This document shows positions 25,889 to 34,612 of a stretch of DNA of 64,000 nt, in pieces. The notes beneath the pieces are model-generated. The model saw nothing but the letters and a program-made list of their open reading frames with translations, made no database searches and had not been told where the DNA came from. The translations under genes were made by a program, and so were the position numbers. The stretch comes from FEN-1350 sp964386005 (GTDB lineage Bacteria; Planctomycetota; Phycisphaerae; Sedimentisphaerales; Anaerohalosphaeraceae). Within the stretch, counting starts at the first letter, position 1; each line of letters opens with the position of its first letter. The stretch spans positions 16,856 through 80,855 of the forward strand of contig CAYLSB010000010.1 of NCBI GenBank assembly GCA_964386005.1, in the 5' to 3' direction.

Positions 25889-27358
25889 TTATTCTACCGA
25901 CTTTACCTCTTCAATAGTGAAATACCCCAGCGTCGTCACCATCCCGAAGAAATCCTGCGGATCGCCGTTGCCGGTCGCCAGCGTAATGTACCCTCCGTCG
26001 AATCCCGTATCGGCCCGTGTAGCATCCAGCCCGATCCATTGGCCGCCGATGTTGGCCTGGGTCCACGCATGACCGCCGAAAACATGCTGTTGCCCCGTAT
26101 ATTCTTCCACATAGACCAACCCCACCGCCACCCTCGCTGGAATTCCCGCCGCACGCAAGATCGCCGCCGTAAGCACAGCGTGTTCAGTACAATCCCCCTG
26201 CCGATTCTCCGCCACTTCAGCAGCCGTCGCATACCCGATTGACAGATTCTTATTAGAGATGTAATTTCCGACAAACTTCTCGATCTTTTTGGCCGCAGCG
26301 GCCGCATCCTTTTCTCTGCCAACCGCCTCTTTAACCAGCTTGCGGACCTGGTCCGAATCGCTCTGCAGATACATCGTCGGCTTGAGGGCCTCCAGCAGGG
26401 ACTCATCCTTGCCCCGATACGGGAACTTTACCTTCGCGGCTGCCTTGACCGGCCGTACCGTGACCTGGATCCGACCATCCGGCAATTCCTTGACCGTCTG
26501 GTGATCATCGGATGGAAAATTCGGCTTGGATCCCTCGTTGATCGCCAGCGTATAAACCAAACCAGATGTTGGATCCAACTCCCCCAGAGATCGGGGACTC
26601 TGTACGAACATCCGGTCGAGAAAATCCACGACATCATCAGCGCTCAGCGCGAATTCCTTGTCGCACGACAAGATCTCGAAATTCATCCCCATCATCTGCA
26701 TGACGGTTTTCAGAGCGTTGAGATCTTCATCCACATAGCTGATCGTCGGCATTTCTCCCGCCGACGGCACCTTCATCACCACCGTCATCTTGGTCAACTT
26801 CACCACTCGCCCGAACAAATCGACGTCTTCCTTGTCTCCAACCGTCACATTGGCCTCGATCGCCGCCAAGAGCGACGGGCTGAACACGGACACATTGTAA
26901 CTCAATCCCTTGATCAGTTTTCGGTCCAACTCCACCAACCGCATCCCCTCAAACAGGAGGGCGCCCTTGGGCCAGTCCATCGTTTTCTTTTGTGGAATCC
27001 CCATCATCGTCACCGTCAGGTCGATCTTGCCATCCGGAGTGATCGTACCCGACGAAGTCTGCTTGATCCCGCTGATGACCTGTTCGGTCTCAAAACCGAT
27101 CGGCTCGCCTTTAATCGTTTCGATGCATGTCTCTGAGGTCGAAACCTTCATCGTGATCCCTGATCGGCTGATCTGCATATTCATGACTTCGCTGGTCCGA
27201 ACCTTGCTATCCTCCACCTTCCGGGTATGGATCGTATGCCCGATCTTTTTGCCGTCGAGCAAAATCGCCGCATATTCAATTTCCTTGGGCCCCTTCGCGG
27301 CCGCCCCTACCGGCAAAATCATTGCCAGGAACAATGTCCCCAGAACTACTCGTCTCAT
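25889..27358 (-). CDS. secreted transglutaminase-like protein
   Basis: This 489-residue protein has a signal peptide (VVLGTLFLAMILPVGAAA). The first 320 residues form a beta-rich domain of unknown function (IEYAAILLDGKKIGHTIHTR). The C-terminal part is a transglutaminase-like domain with the full Cys-His-Asp triad: QGDCTEHAVL, FGGHAWTQ and IGLDATRAD. Bacterial members of this group are usually cysteine peptidases or amidases rather than cross-linkers. I start at 27358 because GGGAG lies five bases upstream; the frame extends seven codons further without a better site. It is the downstream minus-strand neighbour of dnaA, 66 bases away. Confidence 0.8.
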   Translation of the reverse strand: MRRVVLGTLFLAMILPVGAAAKGPKEIEYAAILLDGKKIGHTIHTRKVEDSKVRTSEVMNMQISRSGITMKVSTSETCIETIKGEPIGFETEQVISGIKQTSSGTITPDGKIDLTVTMMGIPQKKTMDWPKGALLFEGMRLVELDRKLIKGLSYNVSVFSPSLLAAIEANVTVGDKEDVDLFGRVVKLTKMTVVMKVPSAGEMPTISYVDEDLNALKTVMQMMGMNFEILSCDKEFALSADDVVDFLDRMFVQSPRSLGELDPTSGLVYTLAINEGSKPNFPSDDHQTVKELPDGRIQVTVRPVKAAAKVKFPYRGKDESLLEALKPTMYLQSDSDQVRKLVKEAVGREKDAAAAAKKIEKFVGNYISNKNLSIGYATAAEVAENRQGDCTEHAVLTAAILRAAGIPARVAVGLVYVEEYTGQQHVFGGHAWTQANIGGQWIGLDATRADTGFDGGYITLATGNGDPQDFFGMVTTLGYFTIEEVKSVE

Positions 27359-27424
27359 CGAATCTCCCCATAAAAACATAATCTATCTATTTTAGATATT
27401 ATTATATGTAATATTCGATTTTGA

Positions 27425-28825
27425 TTACGCGATTTCCCCGATGATCGCTTCCAGGACGTCTTTGGCCCTGCAGGCCCGATTGCCGTTTTCCCCCATCCAG
27501 TGGATTTCGGCGTTTCGTTTCAATAAATCTTCAACCTTTCGATTGGCCAGGATCACCGTCGCATGATTTTTTCCGCCCATCATCCGGCCGATCTCCGGAT
27601 ACGACAGCCGTGTGAATCGCCGCGCCAGGTGCATGCAAAACGAACGGGCCAAGCTGATCGGACGATCCTTTCGTCCCGACTGAATATCGGCGCTGCTGAT
27701 CCCGAAATATTCGGCCACCGCCGACTCGATATCCGACAGGTGCACCACCGGATCCTTTCGCGACAGATGTTCGGCCAGCACCTCTCGCGCCATTGACAGA
27801 GTAATGCGTTCCCCTCCGAGAGACGCATAGGCCACCAGCTTGAGTAACGCCCCTTCCAGTTCGCGCACGCTGGCGGAAACCCTCTCCGCTAAAAGCTCGA
27901 TGACGTTGTCCGGAATATCCTTCTTCAGTTCTTCCGCCCGGCAACGGCAGATTCGGCATCGCGTCTCGAAATCCGGCGGCTCGATCTTGATGACCATCCC
28001 CGACACAAAACGATTCACCAATTGCTCGCAAAGCTGACCGATCATCTTCGGATGCGCATCCGACGCCAGCACAACCTGTTTGCCCGCCAGATCGATGCTG
28101 TTGAAGGTATGCAGAAACTCCTCCTGCATGGCGTTTTTGTTGGCCAGGAAATGAATGTCGTCGATGGCCAGTACGTCCATCTGCCGCAGACGTCTTCGAA
28201 ATCCCTCCAGCTTGCGGGTCTTCAGCGCCAGAACGTACTGATTGGCGAAATCCTCGGCCGACAAATACAGCCACTTCGCTCCCGGTCGGGCCTGAGCGAC
28301 CGCCTTGCAGATTCCCTGGAGGAGATGCGTTTTGCCCACGCCGTAACCGCCGTGATAAAACAACGGATTGAAAGGGCTTTTCTCCTCGCCCACAACCGCT
28401 TTGGCCGCATTGAACGCCAGTTCATTCTTGGGTCCGACAACGAACGTGTCCAGACTGTGTTTCAGAGACTTATTGCGCCCATCCGTCCATGTCGCGCCGG
28501 ATCGGGATAGGGCGGATGGCGTCTCCGACCCCACAACCGTCGCATCGAGGGACTTTCTGACGGGTCCAGCCAGCGTCGGATCAATTTCGATCTTGACCTT
28601 CCGCGAACGCCCACCGGCTGATCCCACCGCATTCTGGATCGCCGTCAGAAAATGATTCTCAATCCAGTTACCGACAAACGAATTGGCAACCTGAATCGTT
28701 ACACGTTCCGAGCCAATCACCAACTTGGCGCTGTTTCGAAACCATATCTTGAATTTTTGTTGTCCGATCCGCTCGGCTATCGCTTGTTCCAGGGCCGCCG
28801 TTTCATCCGTGAATGTGGCCTGCAT
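27425..28825 (-). CDS. dnaA: chromosomal replication initiator protein DnaA
   Basis: DnaA binds DnaA boxes at oriC and opens the duplex. The 466 residues show domain I (residues about 1-75, KIWFRN, VANSFVGNWIENHF), a short linker, and the AAA+ domain with Walker A GGYGVGKTHLLQ (about 158-169) and Walker B VLAIDDIHFLANK. Domain IV has LARRFTRLSYPEIGRMMGGK and the DNA-binding signature NHATVILANRKVEDLL. I chose the ATG at 28825 with GAAGG just upstream; the longer frame adds 14 residues without family support. DnaA-box-like sites lie 200-240 bases upstream. The usual partners dnaN, recF and gyrB are not adjacent. Confidence 0.92.
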   Translation of the reverse strand: MQATFTDETAALEQAIAERIGQQKFKIWFRNSAKLVIGSERVTIQVANSFVGNWIENHFLTAIQNAVGSAGGRSRKVKIEIDPTLAGPVRKSLDATVVGSETPSALSRSGATWTDGRNKSLKHSLDTFVVGPKNELAFNAAKAVVGEEKSPFNPLFYHGGYGVGKTHLLQGICKAVAQARPGAKWLYLSAEDFANQYVLALKTRKLEGFRRRLRQMDVLAIDDIHFLANKNAMQEEFLHTFNSIDLAGKQVVLASDAHPKMIGQLCEQLVNRFVSGMVIKIEPPDFETRCRICRCRAEELKKDIPDNVIELLAERVSASVRELEGALLKLVAYASLGGERITLSMAREVLAEHLSRKDPVVHLSDIESAVAEYFGISSADIQSGRKDRPISLARSFCMHLARRFTRLSYPEIGRMMGGKNHATVILANRKVEDLLKRNAEIHWMGENGNRACRAKDVLEAIIGEIA

Positions 28826-29023
28826 GACCTTCTCCCTTCCGTGTCCTGCCGGAATCCGGGTTCTCATCGCTTTTCACCCAAGGTGCTGTTTCATAAACGT
28901 AAGGCCCCATCGTAGAAACTCGCTATCCTTCCTGCAATGCCGTTTTTTTCGATTTGTTTTCAACAACCGATAGATCGAGCGTTTCCAACGACTTACGGCG
29001 CAAAATTTTTTCTCGCCAACAGG

Positions 29024-29065
29024 ATATTCACAACGTAAAGCCGGGTGTGGATAACGTGTGAATAG
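29024..29065. promoter_or_regulatory. DnaA-box cluster upstream of dnaA (candidate origin or autoregulatory site)
   Basis: Three DnaA-box-like nonamers lie within 42 bases: ATATTCACA at 29024-29032 (8 of 9 to TTATTCACA), a perfect TTATCCACA on the minus strand at 29046-29054, and TGTGAATAG at 29057-29065 (8 of 9 on the minus strand). T-rich stretches lie on both sides (28945-28965, 29083-29091). This could be part of oriC or an autoregulatory site of dnaA. Confidence 0.55.
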
Positions 29066-29077
29066 CGGATTCCAAAT

Positions 29078-30475
29078 TCACCCTTTTTTTCGTCGTAACA
29101 CGGCCGCAAATCCGCCGTCCGATTCCATGCTCTCGGCCGTTTCCGGTCGCGGAAGCGTAAGCTGTGCCGAGGTGCATACAAAATCAGGATACTCGTTGAT
29201 CAATCGCTCAACGACGTCCCGATTTTCCTCTCGAAGAATACTGCAGGTGCTATAAATCACCCGCCCGCCCGGTCGAACCCATTCCGCCGCCCGTCGGAGT
29301 ATCGCGCGTTGCCGTTCGGCCAGTTGCGATACGCCTCTTTCGTTGATCCGGTATCGCACTTCCGCCCGTCGCGCCATCACTCCGCTGTTGGAACACGGTA
29401 CATCCGCAAGGATCGCATCGAATGGCTTGCTTCCAACCCGCTCCGACAATTGCGAATAGGGGACGAGCTGAACGTTCTCGATTCCCATCCTTGCGCAGTT
29501 CCTTCGGACAAGGTCAAGCCTCGCCGGTTCCGCATCGGTCGCATATAGAATACCATCATTGTTCATCATCTGAGCCATCAATATCGTCTTCCCGCCCGGC
29601 GCCGCGCAGAGATCCAGAATCCTTTCGCCGGCCTTCGGCTCCAGCCGGTCCGCCACACCTGCCGCCGCGGGATCGACCACGTGAAACCATCCCTCATCAT
29701 ATCCGGGCAACTCGGTCACCGAAACGCCCGGATGAATCGCCATCCAGCGCCCGTCCCCGCCAATCCGATACTCCAGGCCCGCACGCGAGAATCTCTCCGC
29801 CAGCGCCGCCAGGACGGTCTTGAACGAATTGGGTTGGATGAACACGCTCGGTCTTCGATTGCTGCCCAGGCAAATCTGTCGGGTCGTCTCCGGTCCGAAT
29901 TCTTCCAGCCATCGGCCCATCAGCCACTTCGGCAATGAAAATGCCTCCGACAAATACTCCTCCGGGTTGCCCGAGATATCCGGTAATATCGCGCGAGAAA
30001 AAACACAAGCCGCTTTCGCCGTCTGTGGAATCGAATACCTCTCCTTCCCTTCCACCATCGGGGCCGTCCGCTGCTCAATCGCCCGCCCGACACCTCGCAA
30101 AACGGCATTGACAAAGCCGATCTGTTTTGTTCCTCCCATTCGCGCCGCCAATTGGGCATTCTCATCGACAATCCCATACACCGCTGTCTGGGGTGAGTAC
30201 ACCAGTTCATAGACCCCCATCCGCAGAATATTCATCAGCGGTTTGGCTACCCGATCGGGTTGTACATCTCCGAGGATCCGCAACACGCGGTCCAGCGTCA
30301 TTTGATGGCGGAGACTCCCGTATGTCAGATCGGTAGCGCGGGACTTGTGTTCCGTCGTGGACAGTTCTTGATGCAGGATGGTTTGCAGATCGCCTTGACC
30401 GCGGTCAAAACGATTGAGTACCTCCAACGCAACCTGACGAGCGGTTTTCCCCGCAGAGGCCTGGCGACTCGTCAT
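29078..30475 (-). CDS. rsmB: 16S rRNA (cytosine-C5)-methyltransferase RsmB
   Basis: This enzyme methylates C967 of 16S rRNA using S-adenosylmethionine. The 465 residues contain the N-terminal NusB-like helical domain (KTARQVALEVLNRFDRGQG, YGIVDENAQLAARMGG) and the Rossmann domain with LDLCAAPGGKTILMAQ, ADVPCSNSGVMARR (cysteine of motif IV) and YSTCSILREENRDVV (catalytic cysteine of motif VI). I start at 30475, where AAAGG precedes the ATG; the longer frame would overlap the prenyl synthase. It lies 23 bases after that gene and is probably in one transcript with it. Confidence 0.88.
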   Translation of the reverse strand: MTSRQASAGKTARQVALEVLNRFDRGQGDLQTILHQELSTTEHKSRATDLTYGSLRHQMTLDRVLRILGDVQPDRVAKPLMNILRMGVYELVYSPQTAVYGIVDENAQLAARMGGTKQIGFVNAVLRGVGRAIEQRTAPMVEGKERYSIPQTAKAACVFSRAILPDISGNPEEYLSEAFSLPKWLMGRWLEEFGPETTRQICLGSNRRPSVFIQPNSFKTVLAALAERFSRAGLEYRIGGDGRWMAIHPGVSVTELPGYDEGWFHVVDPAAAGVADRLEPKAGERILDLCAAPGGKTILMAQMMNNDGILYATDAEPARLDLVRRNCARMGIENVQLVPYSQLSERVGSKPFDAILADVPCSNSGVMARRAEVRYRINERGVSQLAERQRAILRRAAEWVRPGGRVIYSTCSILREENRDVVERLINEYPDFVCTSAQLTLPRPETAESMESDGGFAAVLRRKKG

Positions 30476-30498
30476 CAAAACCTTTCTGTCGTCGTCGG

Positions 30499-31506
30499 TC
30501 AGCCCGTCCGATCGACCATCCCCTCGGCCATTCGCGTCAACACAGTCTTGGCCGGACCTTCCGTCAAAAATGACAAGCACTTCACCGACTCCCGGCAATA
30601 TCCGCGGGCCTTTTCGGCCGCATAGTCAAGACTGCCGGTTTCTTTCAGCATCGAAACGATTTGCCCGCGATCCGCCCCGTCATTCAGGTAACCGATAAGC
30701 CGCTTCCGAAACGGTTCCGTTGCCGTAGCTACCGCATGGATCACAGGCAGCGTCGGCTTTCGCTTGGCCAGATCCGTACCCAGGGTCTTTCCCGCCTTAT
30801 CCTCACGGCCGTCGATATCCAAAAGATCGTCCGTGATCTGAAACGCCATACCCAAACCGATCCCATAATTGCCCAACGAAACCATCTGGGTTCGTTCGGC
30901 TCCGGATATCAGAGCGCCCAGATGACAACAACTGCCGAACAACTCCGCGGTTTTGCCCCGAATAATCTCCAGATAGGTCGCCTCGTCGAGTCGCCAATTC
31001 TGTCGCTGCACATTCTGAAGCAACTCGCCCTGACATAGCGCCATCGCCGTCGCCGAGAACACCCGTCCGATCTCGGCATCGTCGAATTCCATTCCCAGCG
31101 AAAACACCCGGCTCAGCAGGTAATCCCCCAGCAGAACGGCCGCCTCGTTGCCATGCAGCACATTGATCGTCGGCGCTTTTCGCCGCATCGTCCCCTGGTC
31201 CAGCACATCGTCATGCAAAAGCGATGCCGTATGAATCAGTTCGGCCATCGTCGCCAGTGTGATATGCCTGTCCGACAACAATCCAAAACATCGGCCGCTA
31301 AGCAGCACCAGCGCCGGACGCAACATTTTTCCTGCGCCCGCGGCCGTATCCCGCAACAGTCGATTCACCGAGTCAAACGGGGTGATCAACTGCTCGGCAA
31401 TCTGCTGGCGCACTTGGTTCAGTTCGTCGTGGATCAGAGATCCCGCCTCGGACCAGGAGTGCATGGCCCCGCGATGCATTGTCGTGCCGGTTTCAGGAGT
31501 GGGCAT
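30499..31506 (-). CDS. trans polyprenyl diphosphate synthase (octaprenyl/heptaprenyl type)
   Basis: This enzyme adds isopentenyl units to an allylic diphosphate to make the quinone side chain. The 335 residues have both aspartate-rich motifs: HDDVLDQGTMRRKAPTIN (first) and FQITDDLLDIDGREDKAGK (second, followed by KTLGTDL). GKMLRPALVLLSG is the usual basic motif for diphosphate binding. The chosen ATG overlaps the end of ilvE by 14 bases; two ATGs follow within 45 bases, and none has a strong ribosome site. Chain length cannot be read from sequence by eye. Confidence 0.85.
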   Translation of the reverse strand: MPTPETGTTMHRGAMHSWSEAGSLIHDELNQVRQQIAEQLITPFDSVNRLLRDTAAGAGKMLRPALVLLSGRCFGLLSDRHITLATMAELIHTASLLHDDVLDQGTMRRKAPTINVLHGNEAAVLLGDYLLSRVFSLGMEFDDAEIGRVFSATAMALCQGELLQNVQRQNWRLDEATYLEIIRGKTAELFGSCCHLGALISGAERTQMVSLGNYGIGLGMAFQITDDLLDIDGREDKAGKTLGTDLAKRKPTLPVIHAVATATEPFRKRLIGYLNDGADRGQIVSMLKETGSLDYAAEKARGYCRESVKCLSFLTEGPAKTVLTRMAEGMVDRTG

Positions 31507-32347
31507 ATTCGTCGAACTTCTTTCGAAGCATTCCGGTAATCGGTCCCGGCTTTCCATCGCCGATGATCCGCCCGTCGATGTTCACCACGCCGATAACCTC
31601 GGCCGCCGTGCCGGTTAGAAACACTTCATCGGCGATATACAGATCAAGCCGTGTCAGGTTCTGCTCGACAACCTTGATCCCTTCCGCTTCCGCCAGTCGC
31701 ATGACGACCGAACGCGTTACACCCTCCAGCGATCCGGCTTGTACCGGCGGAGTGAAAACCACGCCTTTGCGGACGAGGAACACATTGTCCCCGGTCGCCT
31801 CCGCCACATACCCCTCATGATTGTACATGATCGCTTCCCCCATCCCGGCATCCATCGCCTCGATCTTGGCCAGAATGTTGTTGAGGTAATTGAGACTCTT
31901 GATCTGCGGAGGCAGCGCCAAGGGATGATTTCGCACCGTCACCGCGCTCATGACCTTCATCCCCTTCTCATAATATTCTTCGGGATAGAGTTTGATATGA
32001 TCGGCGATGATGAAAACCGACGCTTTCTTACATAGAAACGGGTTCAGGCCCAGATCGCCCACACCGCGGGTCACCACCAATCGAATGTAGCCGCTCTTGA
32101 TATTGTTGGCCGCCACGGTCTCTTCAACCGCTCGGCACATGTCCTCGCTCTTCATCGGAATGTCCAACCGGATCGCCCGGGCCGATTCATACAGACGTCG
32201 GATATGCGCAGCGAACTCAAAGACCTTTCCGCCATAGACGCGAATTCCCTCGAACACCCCGTCACCATATAAAAGTCCGTGATCAAAAACTGAGATCTTC
32301 GCATCCTGGCGATCGACCAACTTCCCATCTAACCAGATCTTCGACAT
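31493..32347 (-). CDS. ilvE: branched-chain amino acid aminotransferase
   Basis: This fold-type IV PLP enzyme carries out the last step of valine, leucine and isoleucine synthesis. The 284 residues show the N-terminal FDHGLLYGDGVFEGIRVY, the PLP lysine K150 in IKSLNYLNN, the glutamate motif EGYVAEATGDNVFLV and the C-terminal VFLTGTAAEV that binds the phosphate. The length is that of the short IlvE group. GGAG lies nine bases before the ATG. D-amino-acid aminotransferase and ADC lyase share the fold, but the motifs fit IlvE better. It overlaps the prenyl synthase gene. Confidence 0.85.
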   Translation of the reverse strand: MSKIWLDGKLVDRQDAKISVFDHGLLYGDGVFEGIRVYGGKVFEFAAHIRRLYESARAIRLDIPMKSEDMCRAVEETVAANNIKSGYIRLVVTRGVGDLGLNPFLCKKASVFIIADHIKLYPEEYYEKGMKVMSAVTVRNHPLALPPQIKSLNYLNNILAKIEAMDAGMGEAIMYNHEGYVAEATGDNVFLVRKGVVFTPPVQAGSLEGVTRSVVMRLAEAEGIKVVEQNLTRLDLYIADEVFLTGTAAEVIGVVNIDGRIIGDGKPGPITGMLRKKFDEYAHS

Positions 32348-32386
32348 ACGATTCTCCGCTGCATCTGACTCTTCTTGCCGGCCGTT

Positions 32387-33088
32387 TTACTCGCCACGAT
32401 CCGTGGCCAGCCGACCATCCGCCAGCCGCACGATTCGGTGCGCCCGTTGTGCAATCCGATCATCATGCGTCACCAGAACAATGGTCTGGCCTTCCCGGTT
32501 CAATTCCTCGAGAACCTGTAGTATATCATTTCCCGTTCGGGAGTCAAGATTCCCCGTCGGCTCATCGGCCAAAAGCAACTTGGGCTCGTTCATCAAAGCT
32601 CGTGCAATTGACACACGCTGCCGTTCTCCGCCGGACAACTGATAGGGCTTATGCCCCAGTCGATCGCCCAGCCCCAGTCGTCTCAGCAAATCCGTCGCCC
32701 GCTTGCGAGCTACTCCGCGACGACCGGCCCAATTCAACAATCCCGATGATATCATCGATGGCAACGCCGTGTTTTCCACCACATCCAATTCATCGAGCAA
32801 ATGATAAAACTGAAATACAAAACCAACCGAACGGTTACGATAGGCATTCAGACGCCCGTTGCCGAAATTCGCGAGATTGTGTCCCTCGAACAAAACCTCG
32901 CCCTTATCCGGACGATCCAAGGCGCCCAGGATATGCAAAAAAGTGCTTTTCCCACTACCCGAAGCTCCGACAATCGCCACCAGTTCGCCCACCCGAAGGG
33001 AAAAATCCACGCCCTTCAAGACGTCGAGAACGCTGGTCCCCATTCGGTAGGACTTACAAATCCCTTTGGCGTGTAAGATCACATCCAT
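32387..33088 (-). CDS. lolD: ABC transporter ATPase, LolD/MacB type
   Basis: This 233-residue ATPase has Walker A VGASGSGKST, Q-loop FVFQFYHLL, signature LSGGERQRVSIARAL, Walker B LLLADEPTGNLDSRTG and the switch histidine LVTHD. The Q-loop phrase and the DEPTGNLD motif are those of LolD/MacB/FtsE ATPases. The two upstream genes are FtsX-like permeases, so this is a LolCDE-like complex that lifts lipoproteins from the inner membrane. I start at 33088, with AGGCGG upstream; the long frame adds 19 residues lacking family match. The gene lies 111 bases after the second permease. Confidence 0.85.
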   Translation of the reverse strand: MDVILHAKGICKSYRMGTSVLDVLKGVDFSLRVGELVAIVGASGSGKSTFLHILGALDRPDKGEVLFEGHNLANFGNGRLNAYRNRSVGFVFQFYHLLDELDVVENTALPSMISSGLLNWAGRRGVARKRATDLLRRLGLGDRLGHKPYQLSGGERQRVSIARALMNEPKLLLADEPTGNLDSRTGNDILQVLEELNREGQTIVLVTHDDRIAQRAHRIVRLADGRLATDRGE

Positions 33089-33199
33089 AGTTCGCCGCCT
33101 GACATTTCCTGCCGTTGTCCCTGAAAACCCGATTTCATTCTGCATTCCATCGCAGGAAATCCATACGAAGGATCCTTTGAAAATGGAAAGCGTACGTTC

Positions 33200-34573
33200 T
33201 CATAGCATTCCAACCTGCAATGTCTCGACCGGTCGCTTCCCCGCCGCCTGCAATCCCGGCACCATCGATCCGATCCAGCATGCCGCCACCGCCGACAGCC
33301 CAATAACCAATACCACCGGCCACTCGATTCGATTGGGTATCTCGCCGATCGCATACACGCTGCGGTTCCACACCTGATATCCGAAGGTCGCAAACAGCCA
33401 ATCCTCGATGGGGTTGATCTTCGCCAGAAATCCGCATCCCCCGGCGATCCCGATTCCGCCGCCGATTGCCCCAACCAGCGTAGCAAAGATCCAGTACATC
33501 CCCAAAATCCCCGCCGGCGAAACCCCGATGCTTCGCAACACCCCGATATCCTTGCTCTTGTGGCTGACAATCATATAAAATACCACAAAGATAATAAATA
33601 CCGTAATCACCCCAAGCATCAGGAACAGAAAGATCAGCATGGTCTGCTCTTTTTCCATCGGGGCGATCGCGCTGCGTCGATTTTCAATCCAGCTCTGTAC
33701 CCGCACGTCCTTCAGCAGATTGCCGTAGTCGCGCCCCGCACAACCGGCCGCAAATTCTTTCCAAAGTCCGCGTACCCGGTCGCACCCCTCCTGCAGCGGT
33801 ACGCCCGCCTTGAAACGGATATGAATCGCGTTGGTCCGCGGATTGGATCCGCCCATCCCAAACAATTCCCGCGCCAGGGCATACGGAAGATAGATGACAC
33901 GCCCGTCAATTTTCACCAATCCACTGTGGCTGTCGTCGCTGAAATAGGCATGAATCGTGTTCACCAGATCCGTCCCCGCCTTGGCCAGAGCGCCTCGAGG
34001 CGTCAATGGAAATGCGCTGACGATCAGTTCATACCGGCTCGGCTCCGGCGGATGATAGTAGGTGCCGTCGGAATTACGACTTTTCGGCATCATGTCGATC
34101 CCGACAATACAACCCCGCAGCGAAGGATCATACGACGGCACAAACGCCTTTTCCGGCTGATCGCGATGGTAGTACAGCGTCGCCCCAAAATCCGTCGCCC
34201 GACAATGCCTCGACAGATCCAGTCCCAGAATCTCAATACCCAGATTCCATTCGGCCCCCGGCTGGGTCAACAGGCCGAATCCGCGAACCACCGGCGAGGC
34301 CGCCTCCACGAACTCCTGCCGGTCCAATACCTCCAGAAATTCCTCGCCATAGGCGAAACCCACCAGCGATTCCGTGCTCACGACGCAGTCGCCGACGAAT
34401 CGGTGGTTTTTCCCGCGAAATTCGTTAACCAATCCGTTCATCACCGTCATCACCACCAGCACAATGAATACACACAGAGCCACCGACGCGATCGCCAGAA
34501 GCGTAATTCGTCGTTTCCACAAATATCGGACTGGTAATATCCACAGATACATCAAACGCTGCCTATTATCCAT
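33200..34573 (-). CDS. FtsX/LolC-E family ABC transporter permease (second copy)
   Basis: This permease has about 457 residues, a single N-terminal membrane segment (ITLLAIASVALCVFIVLVVM), a large periplasmic domain (residues about 60-300) and three C-terminal segments (LIFLFLMLGVITVFIIFVVF, IGVLRSIGVSPAGILGMYW, VLVIGLSAVAACWIGSM). This is the MacB/LolE layout. The phrase KDIGVLRSIGVSPAGIL is the FtsX hallmark before the coupling helix. The start is uncertain among ATGs at 34573 and 34552, as neither has a strong ribosome site. It forms a heteromer with the 34613 gene and LolD by position. Confidence 0.8.
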   Translation of the reverse strand: MDNRQRLMYLWILPVRYLWKRRITLLAIASVALCVFIVLVVMTVMNGLVNEFRGKNHRFVGDCVVSTESLVGFAYGEEFLEVLDRQEFVEAASPVVRGFGLLTQPGAEWNLGIEILGLDLSRHCRATDFGATLYYHRDQPEKAFVPSYDPSLRGCIVGIDMMPKSRNSDGTYYHPPEPSRYELIVSAFPLTPRGALAKAGTDLVNTIHAYFSDDSHSGLVKIDGRVIYLPYALARELFGMGGSNPRTNAIHIRFKAGVPLQEGCDRVRGLWKEFAAGCAGRDYGNLLKDVRVQSWIENRRSAIAPMEKEQTMLIFLFLMLGVITVFIIFVVFYMIVSHKSKDIGVLRSIGVSPAGILGMYWIFATLVGAIGGGIGIAGGCGFLAKINPIEDWLFATFGYQVWNRSVYAIGEIPNRIEWPVVLVIGLSAVAACWIGSMVPGLQAAGKRPVETLQVGML

Positions 34574-34612
34574 TCGGGACCGTCGCACAATCCTGGATCG
34601 CAAACGCCGTCA

